Shown here: piece after piece, positions 23,791 to 32,256 of the stretch | Layout: each line of letters starts with the position of its first letter | Numbering within the stretch: position 1 is the stretch's first letter | Assembly: GCA_029012465.1 (NCBI GenBank) | Contig: JAQXMD010000173.1 | Location: 1-39,427 of the forward strand | DNA: 39,427 bases | Direction of reading: 5' to 3' | Source: Oscillospiraceae bacterium | GTDB taxonomy: Bacteria; Bacillota; Clostridia; Oscillospirales; Oscillospiraceae | Made by a program: the position numbers and the translations under genes | The notes under the pieces: generated by a model | Seen by the model: only the letters and a program-made list of their open reading frames with translations | What the model was told of the DNA's origin: nothing | Databases searched by the model: none

Positions 23791-24855
23791 TCAGCAGACC
23801 ACCTGGCTCCAACCATAGGGGTCGGCGATCTTGCCCCACTGAATACCGGTGAGAGTATCGTACAGCTCCTGGGTCACAGGGCCGATCTTGCCGCCGGACA
23901 CCTCATAGGTCTCACCCTTGAAGTACAGGGAGCCGATGGGGGATACAACTGCGGCGGTGCCGGAGCCCCAGGCCTCCTCCAGGCTGCCGTCCTTTGCAGC
24001 AGAGATCAGCTCATCCACGCTGATGCGGCGCTCCTCAACCTTGTAGCCCTTGTCACGGAGGATCTGCAGCAGGCTCTTCCGGGTGATGCCGGGGAGAATG
24101 GAGCCGTTGAGGGCAGGGGTAACGATGGTTCCGTTGATTTTGAAGAGGACGTTCATGGAGCCGACCTCCTCAATGTACTTCTGCTCCACGCCGTCCAGCC
24201 AGAGCACCTGAGAGAAGCCCTTCTGCTCTGCCCGTTCGCCGGCCCGGAGGGATGCAGCGTAGTTGCCGCCGCACTTGGTGAAGCCGGTGCCGCCGCGGAC
24301 AGCACGGACATCCTCCTCCTCGATCATGATGCTGACAGGAGCGAGGCCGGTGGCATAGTAGGGGCCAACGGGGCTGAGGATGATGGCAAACTGATAGGTA
24401 TGGGAAGCGTGAACACCGATGTGGTTATCGGTAGCAAAGATAAAGGGACGGATATACAGGGATGTATTGGGTGCAGAGGGAACCCAGTCCTTCTCCAGCT
24501 CCACCAGCTGCTTGGTTGCCTTTACGCAAAAATCCACATCCACAGCGGGAATGCTCATACGCTCGCAGGAGTTGTTCATACGCTTGAAGTTCTCCTCGGG
24601 GCGGAACAGGCGGATCTTGCCCTCGGCATCCCGGTAGGCCTTCATACCCTCGAAGATCTCCTGTGCATAGTGGAGCACCATGCAGGCGGGGTCCATCTGG
24701 AAGGGTGCATAGGGAACAATGCGAGCATCGTGCCAGCCCTTGTCAGTGGAATAATTCATCAGGAACATGTGGTCGGTGGTATATACGCCGAAGGGGATGT
24801 CAGCGCCCTGGGGCTTCTGCTTGTAGTTCTGAGTCAGCGTAACGGAAATTTCCAT
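23791..24855 (-). CDS. ilvE: Branched-chain amino acid aminotransferase
   Basis: A PLP enzyme that swaps the amino group between glutamate and leucine, isoleucine or valine. The 354-aa length and the segments VLHYAQEIFEGMKAY, IRLFRPEENFKRMN and YIRPFIFATD fit the eukaryote-like BCAT group, often found in Firmicutes. The PLP lysine is Lys194 in GGTGFTKCGGNYAASL. The C-terminal part has EEVGSMNVLFKI, LPGITRKSLLQ and EAWGSGTAAVVSPIG. Start ATG 24855 with GGAGG upstream. The gene is monocistronic between its promoter and a terminator; other ilv/leu genes are not in the window. The stop is TGA. Confidence 0.96.
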   Translation of the reverse strand: MEISVTLTQNYKQKPQGADIPFGVYTTDHMFLMNYSTDKGWHDARIVPYAPFQMDPACMVLHYAQEIFEGMKAYRDAEGKIRLFRPEENFKRMNNSCERMSIPAVDVDFCVKATKQLVELEKDWVPSAPNTSLYIRPFIFATDNHIGVHASHTYQFAIILSPVGPYYATGLAPVSIMIEEEDVRAVRGGTGFTKCGGNYAASLRAGERAEQKGFSQVLWLDGVEQKYIEEVGSMNVLFKINGTIVTPALNGSILPGITRKSLLQILRDKGYKVEERRISVDELISAAKDGSLEEAWGSGTAAVVSPIGSLYFKGETYEVSGGKIGPVTQELYDTLTGIQWGKIADPYGWSQVVC

Positions 24856-24890
24856 TTCTTTCGACCTCCAATGGTGTTTTTGTTTCTAAT

Positions 24891-24919
24891 ATTATAGCAA
24901 GCATTGTTCAACACTGCAA
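24891..24919 (-). promoter_or_regulatory. Promoter of ilvE
   Basis: TTGCAG and TATAAT are 17 bases apart with an extended TGC on the minus strand. The leader is only about 30 bases, too short for a T-box. Confidence 0.8.
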
Positions 24920-24962
24920 GGGGTTAAAGTGAAACTTGCGTTTTTTATGCGATTCTGCGAAA

Positions 24963-24999
24963 ACAGGCTGCTGCAATGGGTAATTTTGCAGCAGCCTGT
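24963..24999 (-). terminator. Terminator of the alanine/glycine symporter gene
   Basis: A perfect 14-bp stem ACAGGCTGCTGCAA/TTGCAGCAGCCTGT with a 9-base loop is followed by TTT on the minus strand, shortly after the stop. Confidence 0.85.
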
Positions 25000-25016
25000 A
25001 CATTAATAAAGGAAGA

Positions 25017-26453
25017 TTACTTCTGGAGAACGTGATTCTCTCTGTTAAAATACTCCTTTGTCTCCCTGGCGACCACGCCGGACAGGGCGATCAGTGCAAT
25101 AATGTTGGGAATTGCCATCAGGCCGTTGAATACGTCAGCCACGGTCCAGACCACGGATACGGTCAGATAGGGGCCAACCAGTACAGCCAGAATGTAAATC
25201 CAGCGGTAAACCTTCACGGCAGTGTTGCTGCTGGTCAGATACTCGCAGCAGCGCTCAGCGTAGTAGTCCCAGCCAAGAATGGTGGTAAAGGCAAAGAACA
25301 TCAGGCAGAGCATCAGCAGGAAGGAGCAGACCTGAGCGGGGACGGGCAGCGCCTCCTGGAAGGCAAACATGGTAACGGCAGCGCCGGAGAGGCCAAGCTC
25401 AGGGAGCCATGCGCCAGTGATGACAATGGACAGGCCGGTGATGGTGCAGATAATGATGGTGTCCAGGAAGGTGCCGGTCATAGTGACCAGGCCCTGACGG
25501 ACGCAGGACTTTGTCTGAGCTGCAGCGGCAGCAATGGGAGCGGAGCCAAGGCCAGCCTCGTTGGAGAAAATGCCACGGGCAACGCCCTTCTGGATGGCGG
25601 TCTTAATGGTAACGCCCAGCACACCGCCGGCAACGGCCTTGGGAGTGAAAGCGCCTACAACGATCTGAACAACTGCATCGGGAATCTTGGTAACATTGCA
25701 AATCAGAATCAAAATGCCGCAAATCACATAGATGATGGCCATGAAGGGGACCACCAGTTCGGTGACTTTTGCGATACGCTTGATGCCGCCGATAATGACC
25801 AGCGCAGCTGCCACGGTGACAATCAGGCCAACGATCACAGTGGTAAGGGTGATGGCAGTCTCACTGCTGGTGCCGGCAGCCAGTGTAAAGAGCACATGGC
25901 TCTTGTTGGGATCGAAGAAATTCTGAGCAGCATTGGTGATGCCGTTGATCTGCGTAATGGTACCAATGCCCAAAGCGCCTGCCAGCATGCCGAACACGGC
26001 AAATGCCTTAGCCAGCCATTTCCACTTGGCACCCATACCACGCTCAATGTAATAGAAGGGACCGCCCAGCGCATGGCCGTTTTCATCGACGGTGCGGTAC
26101 TTGATGGCCAGCACGCCCTCCGCGTACTTGGTTGCCATGCCGAAGAAGGCAGCAACCTCCATCCACAGCAGAGCACCGGGGCCGCCTGCACAGATGGCAG
26201 AGCCTACACCGACAATGTTTCCGGTGCCGATGGTAGCGGAAAGAGCGGTACACAGGGCGCCGAAGGAAGTAACCTCACCCTCGCCATCCTCTTCATTCTT
26301 CACCATAAACTTCAGGGCCTTGCCCAGATGACGAACCTGCAGGCAGCGAGTGCGAACCGTCAGCCAGATGCCGCAGGCGAAAATCAGAATAATCAGCGGC
26401 CAACTCCAAAGCAGGTCGTCGATCTTTGTCACAATGCTATTAAAAGCTTCCAT
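25017..26453 (-). CDS. Alanine/glycine:cation symporter (AGCS family)
   Basis: A 478-aa sodium- or proton-coupled importer of glycine or alanine with about 10-11 hydrophobic segments. Family marks are TALSATIGTGNIVGVGSAICAG near residues 69-90, GGPGALLWMEVAAFFGMATKYAE, GGPFYYIERGMG, and GIFSNEAGLGSAPIAAAAA in the middle. The start is MEAFNSIVTKIDDLLWSWP. The leader carries a glycine riboswitch, so glycine is the likely substrate or signal. Only one gene is in this unit, with a terminator behind it. Confidence 0.95.
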   Translation of the reverse strand: MEAFNSIVTKIDDLLWSWPLIILIFACGIWLTVRTRCLQVRHLGKALKFMVKNEEDGEGEVTSFGALCTALSATIGTGNIVGVGSAICAGGPGALLWMEVAAFFGMATKYAEGVLAIKYRTVDENGHALGGPFYYIERGMGAKWKWLAKAFAVFGMLAGALGIGTITQINGITNAAQNFFDPNKSHVLFTLAAGTSSETAITLTTVIVGLIVTVAAALVIIGGIKRIAKVTELVVPFMAIIYVICGILILICNVTKIPDAVVQIVVGAFTPKAVAGGVLGVTIKTAIQKGVARGIFSNEAGLGSAPIAAAAAQTKSCVRQGLVTMTGTFLDTIIICTITGLSIVITGAWLPELGLSGAAVTMFAFQEALPVPAQVCSFLLMLCLMFFAFTTILGWDYYAERCCEYLTSSNTAVKVYRWIYILAVLVGPYLTVSVVWTVADVFNGLMAIPNIIALIALSGVVARETKEYFNRENHVLQK

Positions 26454-26493
26454 GGAAATACTCCATCCTTTCCTCTCGATTGTTTATCCTCCA

Positions 26494-26510
26494 ATGCACC
26501 GGGGGTGCAT
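26494..26510 (-). promoter_or_regulatory. Small hairpin next to the symporter SD
   Basis: ATGCACC/GGTGCAT arms with a 3-base loop lie just before the GGAGG-like sequence in the leader. It may influence translation, but no anti-SD pairing is obvious. Confidence 0.35.
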
Positions 26511-26521
26511 ATAGATACAAA

Positions 26522-26545
26522 AATAGCGAAATCCGTCTGGATTTC
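26522..26545 (-). terminator. Expression-platform terminator of the glycine riboswitch
   Basis: A 7-bp stem GAAATCC/GGATTTC with a 4-base loop is followed by GCTATTTTT on the minus strand, about 30 bases after the aptamer. Terminator control by the aptamer is inferred from position. Confidence 0.6.
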
Positions 26546-26578
26546 ACCGAACATGCAAAGCTAAGGTCAGAAAGAAAG

Positions 26579-26694
26579 CTGCCTCTGTCCTTTTGCCTGA
26601 GAGATTACAGCCGGAACCCCGGTCGTTTGCACCTTCGGCACCTGTTTTTGGCTGAAAAAGCCAGCCCCACAGGATTCTCCAGATTGCGGTAGAG
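26579..26694 (-). ncRNA. Glycine riboswitch, single aptamer
   Basis: On the minus strand the conserved glycine-aptamer blocks are in order: TGGAGAA, then a variable arm with a GGCT...AGCC stem, GTGCCGAAGG with GCAAAC, and TCTCAGGCAAAAGGACAGAG. I see one aptamer only; the upstream 60 bases lack a second copy of the CCGAAGG block. Single glycine aptamers are known and are often found before symporter genes. Depending on the platform, they switch glycine use or uptake on or off. Here it lies between the promoter at 26784-26812 and the symporter. Confidence 0.93.
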
Positions 26695-26783
26695 ATGCAG
26701 TCACGGCGTACAACCCTGTACCACGCTTCTGAACCCGTCATTCCGCACGTTATGAAATTGTCGCAGTCATTTTTTATGACCTG

Positions 26784-26812
26784 ATTCTAGCACAGGCTTT
26801 CATATAATGCAA
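26784..26812 (-). promoter_or_regulatory. Promoter of the riboswitch-symporter unit
   Basis: TTGCAT and TAGAAT are 17 bases apart with an extended TGC on the minus strand, about 90 bases upstream of the aptamer. Confidence 0.75.
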
Positions 26813-26892
26813 GAGAAAATTGCGGTTTTTTCATAAAATACATAAAAAGAATGCATTTTCCGCATTTTTAGGTAGAAATGAAGAAAATATTT

Positions 26893-26930
26893 CAAAAATC
26901 CCGATGCGTTTGCAATAGCGCATCGGGATT
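26893..26930 (-). terminator. Terminator of the secA-to-SDR run
   Basis: A perfect 12-bp stem AATCCCGATGCG/CGCATCGGGATT with a 10-base loop is followed by TTT on the minus strand, 15 bases after the dehydrogenase stop. Confidence 0.9.
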
Positions 26931-26945
26931 CCTGCAAAATTCAAA

Positions 26946-27746
26946 TCAATAGCCAACCGCAGTGGAGCCGCCGTCGATGACCACCACCTGACCGGTGGTA
27001 TTCTCGCTCCATTCGCTGAGCAGGAACGCAGCCATGCCAGCAATTTCCTCCGGGTCGGACAGACGGCCTGTGGGAACACCCATGGCCGGGCCGCCGGGAC
27101 CGGGTCCGGGAGCACCGGGGCCGCCGGGACCGCCGACAGGCTCCATATGAACGCCCGCACCGGCGGACATGACACCGCCAGGTGCAATGGCATTGACCCG
27201 AATCTTATTTCCGGCCCATTCTACGGCCCCCTGCATGCTCACAGCCACCACAGCGCCCTTGCTGGCGGAGTAATGGGCGGAGCACATGGGAGGCGTCATG
27301 CCCCGGATACCGGCCATGGACGCAATGTTGACCACTGCGCCGAACTGTTGGGGGATCATGGACTGCTTCACGCACTCACGCATCATGAAGAACAGGCCCT
27401 TGGCGTTGGTATTCATGACACGATCCCACTCGGCCTCCTCCAGATCCACAGCAGGACCGCCCGCCATGATTCCGGCAGACTGAATGAGGAACCGGATCTC
27501 ACCCAGCTCAGAGCGGATCTTTTCCACCACACCGGGAATCGCAGCCACATCGGACACGTCCAGCGCATAGGGATATACATCACCGGCATCCTTCAGCAGC
27601 TCTGCTGCCTTATGTATTTTCTCGGGGTTCCGGCCGATCATGGCGACCCTGGCCCCGCTTTCTGCCATAACCTTTGCACAGACAAAGCCAATGCCAGAAC
27701 CGGCGCCGGTGACAACACACACCTGATTATCAAAACGAATATTCAT
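26946..27746 (-). CDS. Short-chain dehydrogenase with a Gly/Pro-rich insert
   Basis: A 266-aa NAD(P)-dependent SDR oxidoreductase. The cofactor motif TGAGSGIG is at 13-20, LDV at about 62-64, SAG at 90-92, and the catalytic Ser143 (NIAS) and Tyr159-x3-Lys163 (YSASK) are complete. The end WSENTTGQVVVIDGGST is typical. Between the conserved APGGV (about 189) and TGRL lies an unusual segment, residues 204-221, made almost wholly of Gly, Pro and Ala. It falls where SDRs have their mobile substrate loop. The gene lies 38 bases behind the MBL gene; the substrate is unknown. Confidence 0.92.
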   Translation of the reverse strand: MNIRFDNQVCVVTGAGSGIGFVCAKVMAESGARVAMIGRNPEKIHKAAELLKDAGDVYPYALDVSDVAAIPGVVEKIRSELGEIRFLIQSAGIMAGGPAVDLEEAEWDRVMNTNAKGLFFMMRECVKQSMIPQQFGAVVNIASMAGIRGMTPPMCSAHYSASKGAVVAVSMQGAVEWAGNKIRVNAIAPGGVMSAGAGVHMEPVGGPGGPGAPGPGPGGPAMGVPTGRLSDPEEIAGMAAFLLSEWSENTTGQVVVIDGGSTAVGY

Positions 27747-27784
27747 GATTCTGTTCTCTCCCTAAAAACAGTAGATACGTTAAG

Positions 27785-28498
27785 TCAAAAGAGAATGCCG
27801 CACTTGCCGAAGGAATAGACCTTGGCGCTGACTCCATCAGGCATGGGCATCTTCCCCTCCTCCGGGGCAATGGTTCCGTCCAGAGCGCCGTCCACCGCAG
27901 CCATCAGGCCGGTAATCACCGACAGGGATACCGGGCAGCTGTTGTGACAGGGATAGATGGTATCAAAGCCCCCCAGATTCTGGAGTTTATCCAGCGTCTT
28001 TCTGTATGTATGAATGTCCCGGTGGTCCCCCATCAGGAACACAGGGCCATAGGACAGGGTGTCTCCGGAGAACAGGATGCGGCTCTGGCGATCCAGCAGA
28101 CAGATGCTGCCGGGGGTATGTCCGGGGGCCTCGATGATGCTCAGGAGCCGCCCTCCCAGTTCAAAGGAGGAAGCCTCGGTGATGGGATGAAGGTTCCCGG
28201 TAAACTCAGGCCGGAACCGGCGGATGATGGAGAACTCCTCCGGATGGGCATAGATGTCCCGGAACTGGCCGTCATTGGCAGTGTGATCTCCGTCTCCATG
28301 GGTGTGGAGGACAATCACAGGCAGATCCGTGATCTCACGAATCATCCCCATCAGATCACAGGGAACAGCGCCTGTATCCAGAAGCATGGCACGCTTTGTG
28401 CCTACGATCAGGAAAAAGCGAACCATCCCCCCCTGATCGAAGGCCCAGACGCCGGAACTGATTTTCTTTACGGTGGTTTCAAGATTGAACTGCTCCAT
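27785..28498 (-). CDS. MBL-fold metallo-hydrolase
   Basis: A 237-aa metallo-beta-lactamase-fold protein. The metal site is LHTHGDGDH at 64-72, a HxDxDH form of the usual HxHxDH motif; further metal ligands are in APGHTPGS, FSGDTL and the late PCHN. The start is ATG 28498 with GGAGGGGG upstream; a longer frame exists but runs into purL. The gene begins 16 bases after the purL stop and is followed by the SDR gene, so the three may share a transcript. The function could be hydrolysis of a thioester or lactone. The exact substrate cannot be told. Confidence 0.9.
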   Translation of the reverse strand: MEQFNLETTVKKISSGVWAFDQGGMVRFFLIVGTKRAMLLDTGAVPCDLMGMIREITDLPVIVLHTHGDGDHTANDGQFRDIYAHPEEFSIIRRFRPEFTGNLHPITEASSFELGGRLLSIIEAPGHTPGSICLLDRQSRILFSGDTLSYGPVFLMGDHRDIHTYRKTLDKLQNLGGFDTIYPCHNSCPVSLSVITGLMAAVDGALDGTIAPEEGKMPMPDGVSAKVYSFGKCGILF

Positions 28499-28514
28499 GG
28501 GAACCCCCTCCGAA

Positions 28515-31500
28515 TTATTTGAAGTAATCCACGCCAGCCTGGAAGATGGGCTGGTACTTTTCGCCGTAAATGTTCTTACCAACCAGTGCGCCCGCACGCT
28601 CCGTGTGGCCCATCTTACCAAGGACACGACCGTCCGGAGAGGTAATGCCCTCAATGGCCATCATGGAGCCGTTGGGATTATAGCGGATATCCATAGAGGG
28701 ATTGCCCAGCAGGTCGGTGTACTGGAAGGCCACCTGACCGTTCTCCACCAGCTGACGAAGCATTTCCTCGGTGGCCACAAAGCGGCCCTCGCCATGGGAG
28801 AAGGGAACGTTGTGCAGGTCGCCCACCTGGCAGTGCATGAGCCAGGGAGACTTCACAGAGGCTACCCGGGTGGTGCTGTACCGGGACTGGTGGCGGCCAA
28901 TGAGGTTGTAGGTCAGGGTGGGGCACTCCTTGTCCATGGGCACGATCTCCCCAAAGGGAACCAGACCCAGCTTAATGAGTGCCTGGAAGCCGTTGCAGAT
29001 ACCCAGCATCAGGCCGTCCCGCTGCTTCAGAAGGTCGTGAACAGCGTCCATCAGCACAGGATTCCGGAAGAAGGATGCAATGAATTTACCGGAGCCGTCA
29101 GGCTCGTCGCCGCCGGAGAAGCCGCCGGGCAGAATAATCATCTGTGCCTCCCGAATGGCCTTTTCCATGGCGTCCACGCTCTCCTGAAGGGCAGAGGCCG
29201 TCAGGTTCCGGACAACCAGAATCTCAGGCTCGCCGCCGGACTTGGCAACGGCACGGGCGGTATCATATTCGCAGTTGGTGCCGGGGAATACGGGGATCAC
29301 AGCCTTGGGCTTCAGGTGCTTGTAGGCAGGAGCCTTATCCATCCGCTGATTATAGAGAACAGCGGGAGCGGAAACAGCATCTCCCGCCTTTACGGGGAAT
29401 ACGGATTCCAGCTTATCCTCCCAGAGCTTCTGATACTCGGAGATGGCTACGGGCTCATCGCCCAGATCAATGACTGCCTCGTCGGTGGTATAGCCAACCA
29501 GCACAGCGCCGGGGATGGGCTCGCAGGCCTCCGCCAGAATGCTGCCGTAGCTCTGGGCAAAGAGCTTCTCCGGAGAGAAGTCCTCCGCAATCAGGAAGCC
29601 GATCTCGTTGCCCATGGACATCTTGAAGATGCCCTCAGCAGCGCCGCCTGCGGTGAGAGACCATGCAGACAGGATCTTCCTCTCCTCAGAGAGCTGATGG
29701 ATCTGACGGAATGCAGCCTTGGTGGCGTCGTAATCATGATAGCCGGGAACCTCAAAGAGATACACAGGATGGCCCGCAGCCTTGAACTCGGGAGAGAGCA
29801 CCTTTTCGGCATTCTGGGGAGCAATGGCAAAGGAAACCAGCGTAGGCGGCACATCCAGTTCATTGAAGGAGCCGGACATGGAGTCCTTGCCGCCGATGGC
29901 CGCCACACCCAGACCAATCTGAGCTGTAAATGCGCCCAGCAGCGCAGCAAAGGGCTTACCCCAGCGGGCAGGCTCGGTACGCAGGCGCTCGAAATACTCC
30001 TGGAAGGTCAGATAGACCTTGTCCGGATCACAGCCTGCGGCAACCAGCTTGGATACAGACTCCACCACCGCACCGGCTGCGCCGGCAAAGGGGCTCTGGG
30101 AAGAGATGGCGGGGTTAAAGCCGAAGCTCATCACCGAGCAGGTGGAGGTATCCTTCACCCCGGAGGGCAGCAGTGCAGCCATGACCTGAGTGGGAGAGGT
30201 CTGATTCTTGCCGCCAAAGGGCATCAGCACAGAGGCCGCGCCGATGGAGCCGTCAAACCGCTCCACAAGGCCCCGCTGGGAGCAGCAGTCCAATCCGGCA
30301 ACCAGCTTTCTGAGCTTTTCGGAGGGGGTTCCCTCGGGAATCTCACTGACAGGCGTAGGCAGCTTGGGCACCTGAACGGTTGTATGCTTGTCCGCGCCGT
30401 TGGAGGCCAGAAATTCACGGCTCAGATCCACAATGGATTTGCCGTTCCAGCGGAGTACCATTCTGGGCTCCTCAGTAACGGAAGCCACAAGGGTAGCCTC
30501 CAGATTCTCCCGGGCAGCGGCAGCCATAAACTCCGCCACATGCTCGGGAGCCACCACCACAGCCATACGCTCCTGAGACTCGGAAATGGCAAGCTCCGTG
30601 CCGTCCAGACCGTCATACTTCTTGGGAACCGCGTTCAGGTCGATGTCAAGGCCGTCGGCCAGCTCGCCGATGGCAACGGAAACGCCGCCTGCACCGAAGT
30701 CGTTGCAGCGCTTGATGAGCCGGGTCACAGTGGGGTCCCGGAACAGGCGCTGGAGCTTCCGCTCCTCAGGAGCGTTGCCCTTCTGAACCTCGGCCGAGCA
30801 GGTTTCCAGAGAAGCGGAGGTGTGGCTCTTGGAGGAGCCGGTTGCACCGCCGCAGCCGTCACGGCCGGTACGGCCGCCCAGCAGAATCACCCGGTCGCCC
30901 GGGGCGGGAACCTCACGGACAACGTTGGAGGCGGGAGCCGCGCCAACCACAGCGCCGATCTCCAGACGCTTTGCAACATAGCCGGGGTGATAGAATTCGT
31001 GTACAAGACCGGTGGAAAGGCCGATCTGGTTGCCGTAGGAGCTGTAGCCTGCGGCAGCGGTGGTGGTCAGCTTCCGCTGGGGGAGCTTTCCGGGAATGGT
31101 CTCGGAAAGAGGCACCGTGGGGTCTCCTGCGCCGGTGACACGCATGGCCTGATAGACATAGCTTCTGCCGGACAGGGGGTCCCGGATGGCGCCGCCCACA
31201 CAGGTGGCCGCGCCGCCGAATGGCTCGATCTCTGTGGGCTGGTTGTGGGTCTCGTTCTTGAACATCAGCAGCCAGTCCTCGGTCTGGCCGTCCATATCCG
31301 CGTCCACATGGACGGAGCAGGCGTTGATCTCCTCGGACTCGTCCAGATTCTTCAGGATTCCCCGCTTTTTCAGGGTCTTGGCAGCCAGGGTGCCCATGTC
31401 CATCAGTGTGATGGGACGGGTCTTTGCCCTTTCCCCATAGACCTCCTCCCGGCAGGAAAGATACAGCTCATAGGCCTTCCGGACCTCCTCGTCCAGAATC

Positions 31501-32219
31501 TCGGAGGAATCAATATGGGTGGAGAAGGTGGTGTGGCGGCAGTGGTCAGACCAGTAGGTGTCCACCACCTTCAGTTCCGTGACGGTGGGATCTCTCTTTG
31601 CTTCATTCCTGAAGTAATCCTGGAAGAAGCTCAGGTCGTCCAGATCCATTGCCAGACCGTACTGCTCCAGAATGGGCGAAAGCTGGTCCTTGGGGGTGTC
31701 AATAAAGCCCTCGAGGGTCGCCACCTCCGTAGGAATTCCATAGGTCTGCTCCAGAGTAGCGGGCTTTTCAAGGCTGGCCTCCCGGCATTCCACGGGGTTG
31801 ATCACATAGCCCCGGATTTTGTCCATGTCCTCCTCAGACAGATCGCCGTAGAGCACATAGACCTTTGCGGCAGACACCAGAGGACGCTCGCCGCAGGAGA
31901 GAATACCGATGCACTGGGCGCAGGAATCCGCCCGCTGGTCATACTGACCGGGCAGAGACTCTACTGCCAGAACCCGGCACTGCCCCAGGGGAGGAAGCTC
32001 CTCATCGTAGCAGTCGTCCACCATGGGCTCAGAGAATACCGTGACCCGGGCCTTGTCATAAATCTCCCGGGTGAGCCCCTGGGCGTCATACCGGCAGAAA
32101 ATCCGCAGGCCGGTGAGGCCCTTGATACCAAGCTGCTCCTTCAGATCCTGCAGCAGCTTTCCGGCTTCCACCTGAAAGCCGTCGCGCTTTTCCGTATAGC
32201 AGCGAAATACTTGAACCAT
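28515..32219 (-). CDS. purL: Phosphoribosylformylglycinamidine synthase, large fused form
   Basis: Fourth step of purine synthesis: FGAR plus glutamine and ATP give FGAM. The 1234-aa protein is the single-chain Clostridia type. An N-terminal PurS-like part (1-170) leads to two synthetase halves. The first has DTYWSDHCRHTTF, FKNETHNQPTEIEPFGGAATCVGG and GDPTVPLSETIPGK. The second has FGGKNQTSPTQ and a degenerate AIGGKDSMSGSF. The C-terminal glutaminase starts VIPVFPGTNCEYD, with the triad Cys1075 (LGICNGFQ), His1205 and Glu1207. No separate purQ or purS is needed. It lies alone among unrelated genes, with no pur cluster or purine riboswitch nearby. Confidence 0.97.
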   Translation of the reverse strand: MVQVFRCYTEKRDGFQVEAGKLLQDLKEQLGIKGLTGLRIFCRYDAQGLTREIYDKARVTVFSEPMVDDCYDEELPPLGQCRVLAVESLPGQYDQRADSCAQCIGILSCGERPLVSAAKVYVLYGDLSEEDMDKIRGYVINPVECREASLEKPATLEQTYGIPTEVATLEGFIDTPKDQLSPILEQYGLAMDLDDLSFFQDYFRNEAKRDPTVTELKVVDTYWSDHCRHTTFSTHIDSSEILDEEVRKAYELYLSCREEVYGERAKTRPITLMDMGTLAAKTLKKRGILKNLDESEEINACSVHVDADMDGQTEDWLLMFKNETHNQPTEIEPFGGAATCVGGAIRDPLSGRSYVYQAMRVTGAGDPTVPLSETIPGKLPQRKLTTTAAAGYSSYGNQIGLSTGLVHEFYHPGYVAKRLEIGAVVGAAPASNVVREVPAPGDRVILLGGRTGRDGCGGATGSSKSHTSASLETCSAEVQKGNAPEERKLQRLFRDPTVTRLIKRCNDFGAGGVSVAIGELADGLDIDLNAVPKKYDGLDGTELAISESQERMAVVVAPEHVAEFMAAAARENLEATLVASVTEEPRMVLRWNGKSIVDLSREFLASNGADKHTTVQVPKLPTPVSEIPEGTPSEKLRKLVAGLDCCSQRGLVERFDGSIGAASVLMPFGGKNQTSPTQVMAALLPSGVKDTSTCSVMSFGFNPAISSQSPFAGAAGAVVESVSKLVAAGCDPDKVYLTFQEYFERLRTEPARWGKPFAALLGAFTAQIGLGVAAIGGKDSMSGSFNELDVPPTLVSFAIAPQNAEKVLSPEFKAAGHPVYLFEVPGYHDYDATKAAFRQIHQLSEERKILSAWSLTAGGAAEGIFKMSMGNEIGFLIAEDFSPEKLFAQSYGSILAEACEPIPGAVLVGYTTDEAVIDLGDEPVAISEYQKLWEDKLESVFPVKAGDAVSAPAVLYNQRMDKAPAYKHLKPKAVIPVFPGTNCEYDTARAVAKSGGEPEILVVRNLTASALQESVDAMEKAIREAQMIILPGGFSGGDEPDGSGKFIASFFRNPVLMDAVHDLLKQRDGLMLGICNGFQALIKLGLVPFGEIVPMDKECPTLTYNLIGRHQSRYSTTRVASVKSPWLMHCQVGDLHNVPFSHGEGRFVATEEMLRQLVENGQVAFQYTDLLGNPSMDIRYNPNGSMMAIEGITSPDGRVLGKMGHTERAGALVGKNIYGEKYQPIFQAGVDYFK

Positions 32220-32256
32220 ACGTTTATACCTCCATTACTTCATTACAGTTCCTATC

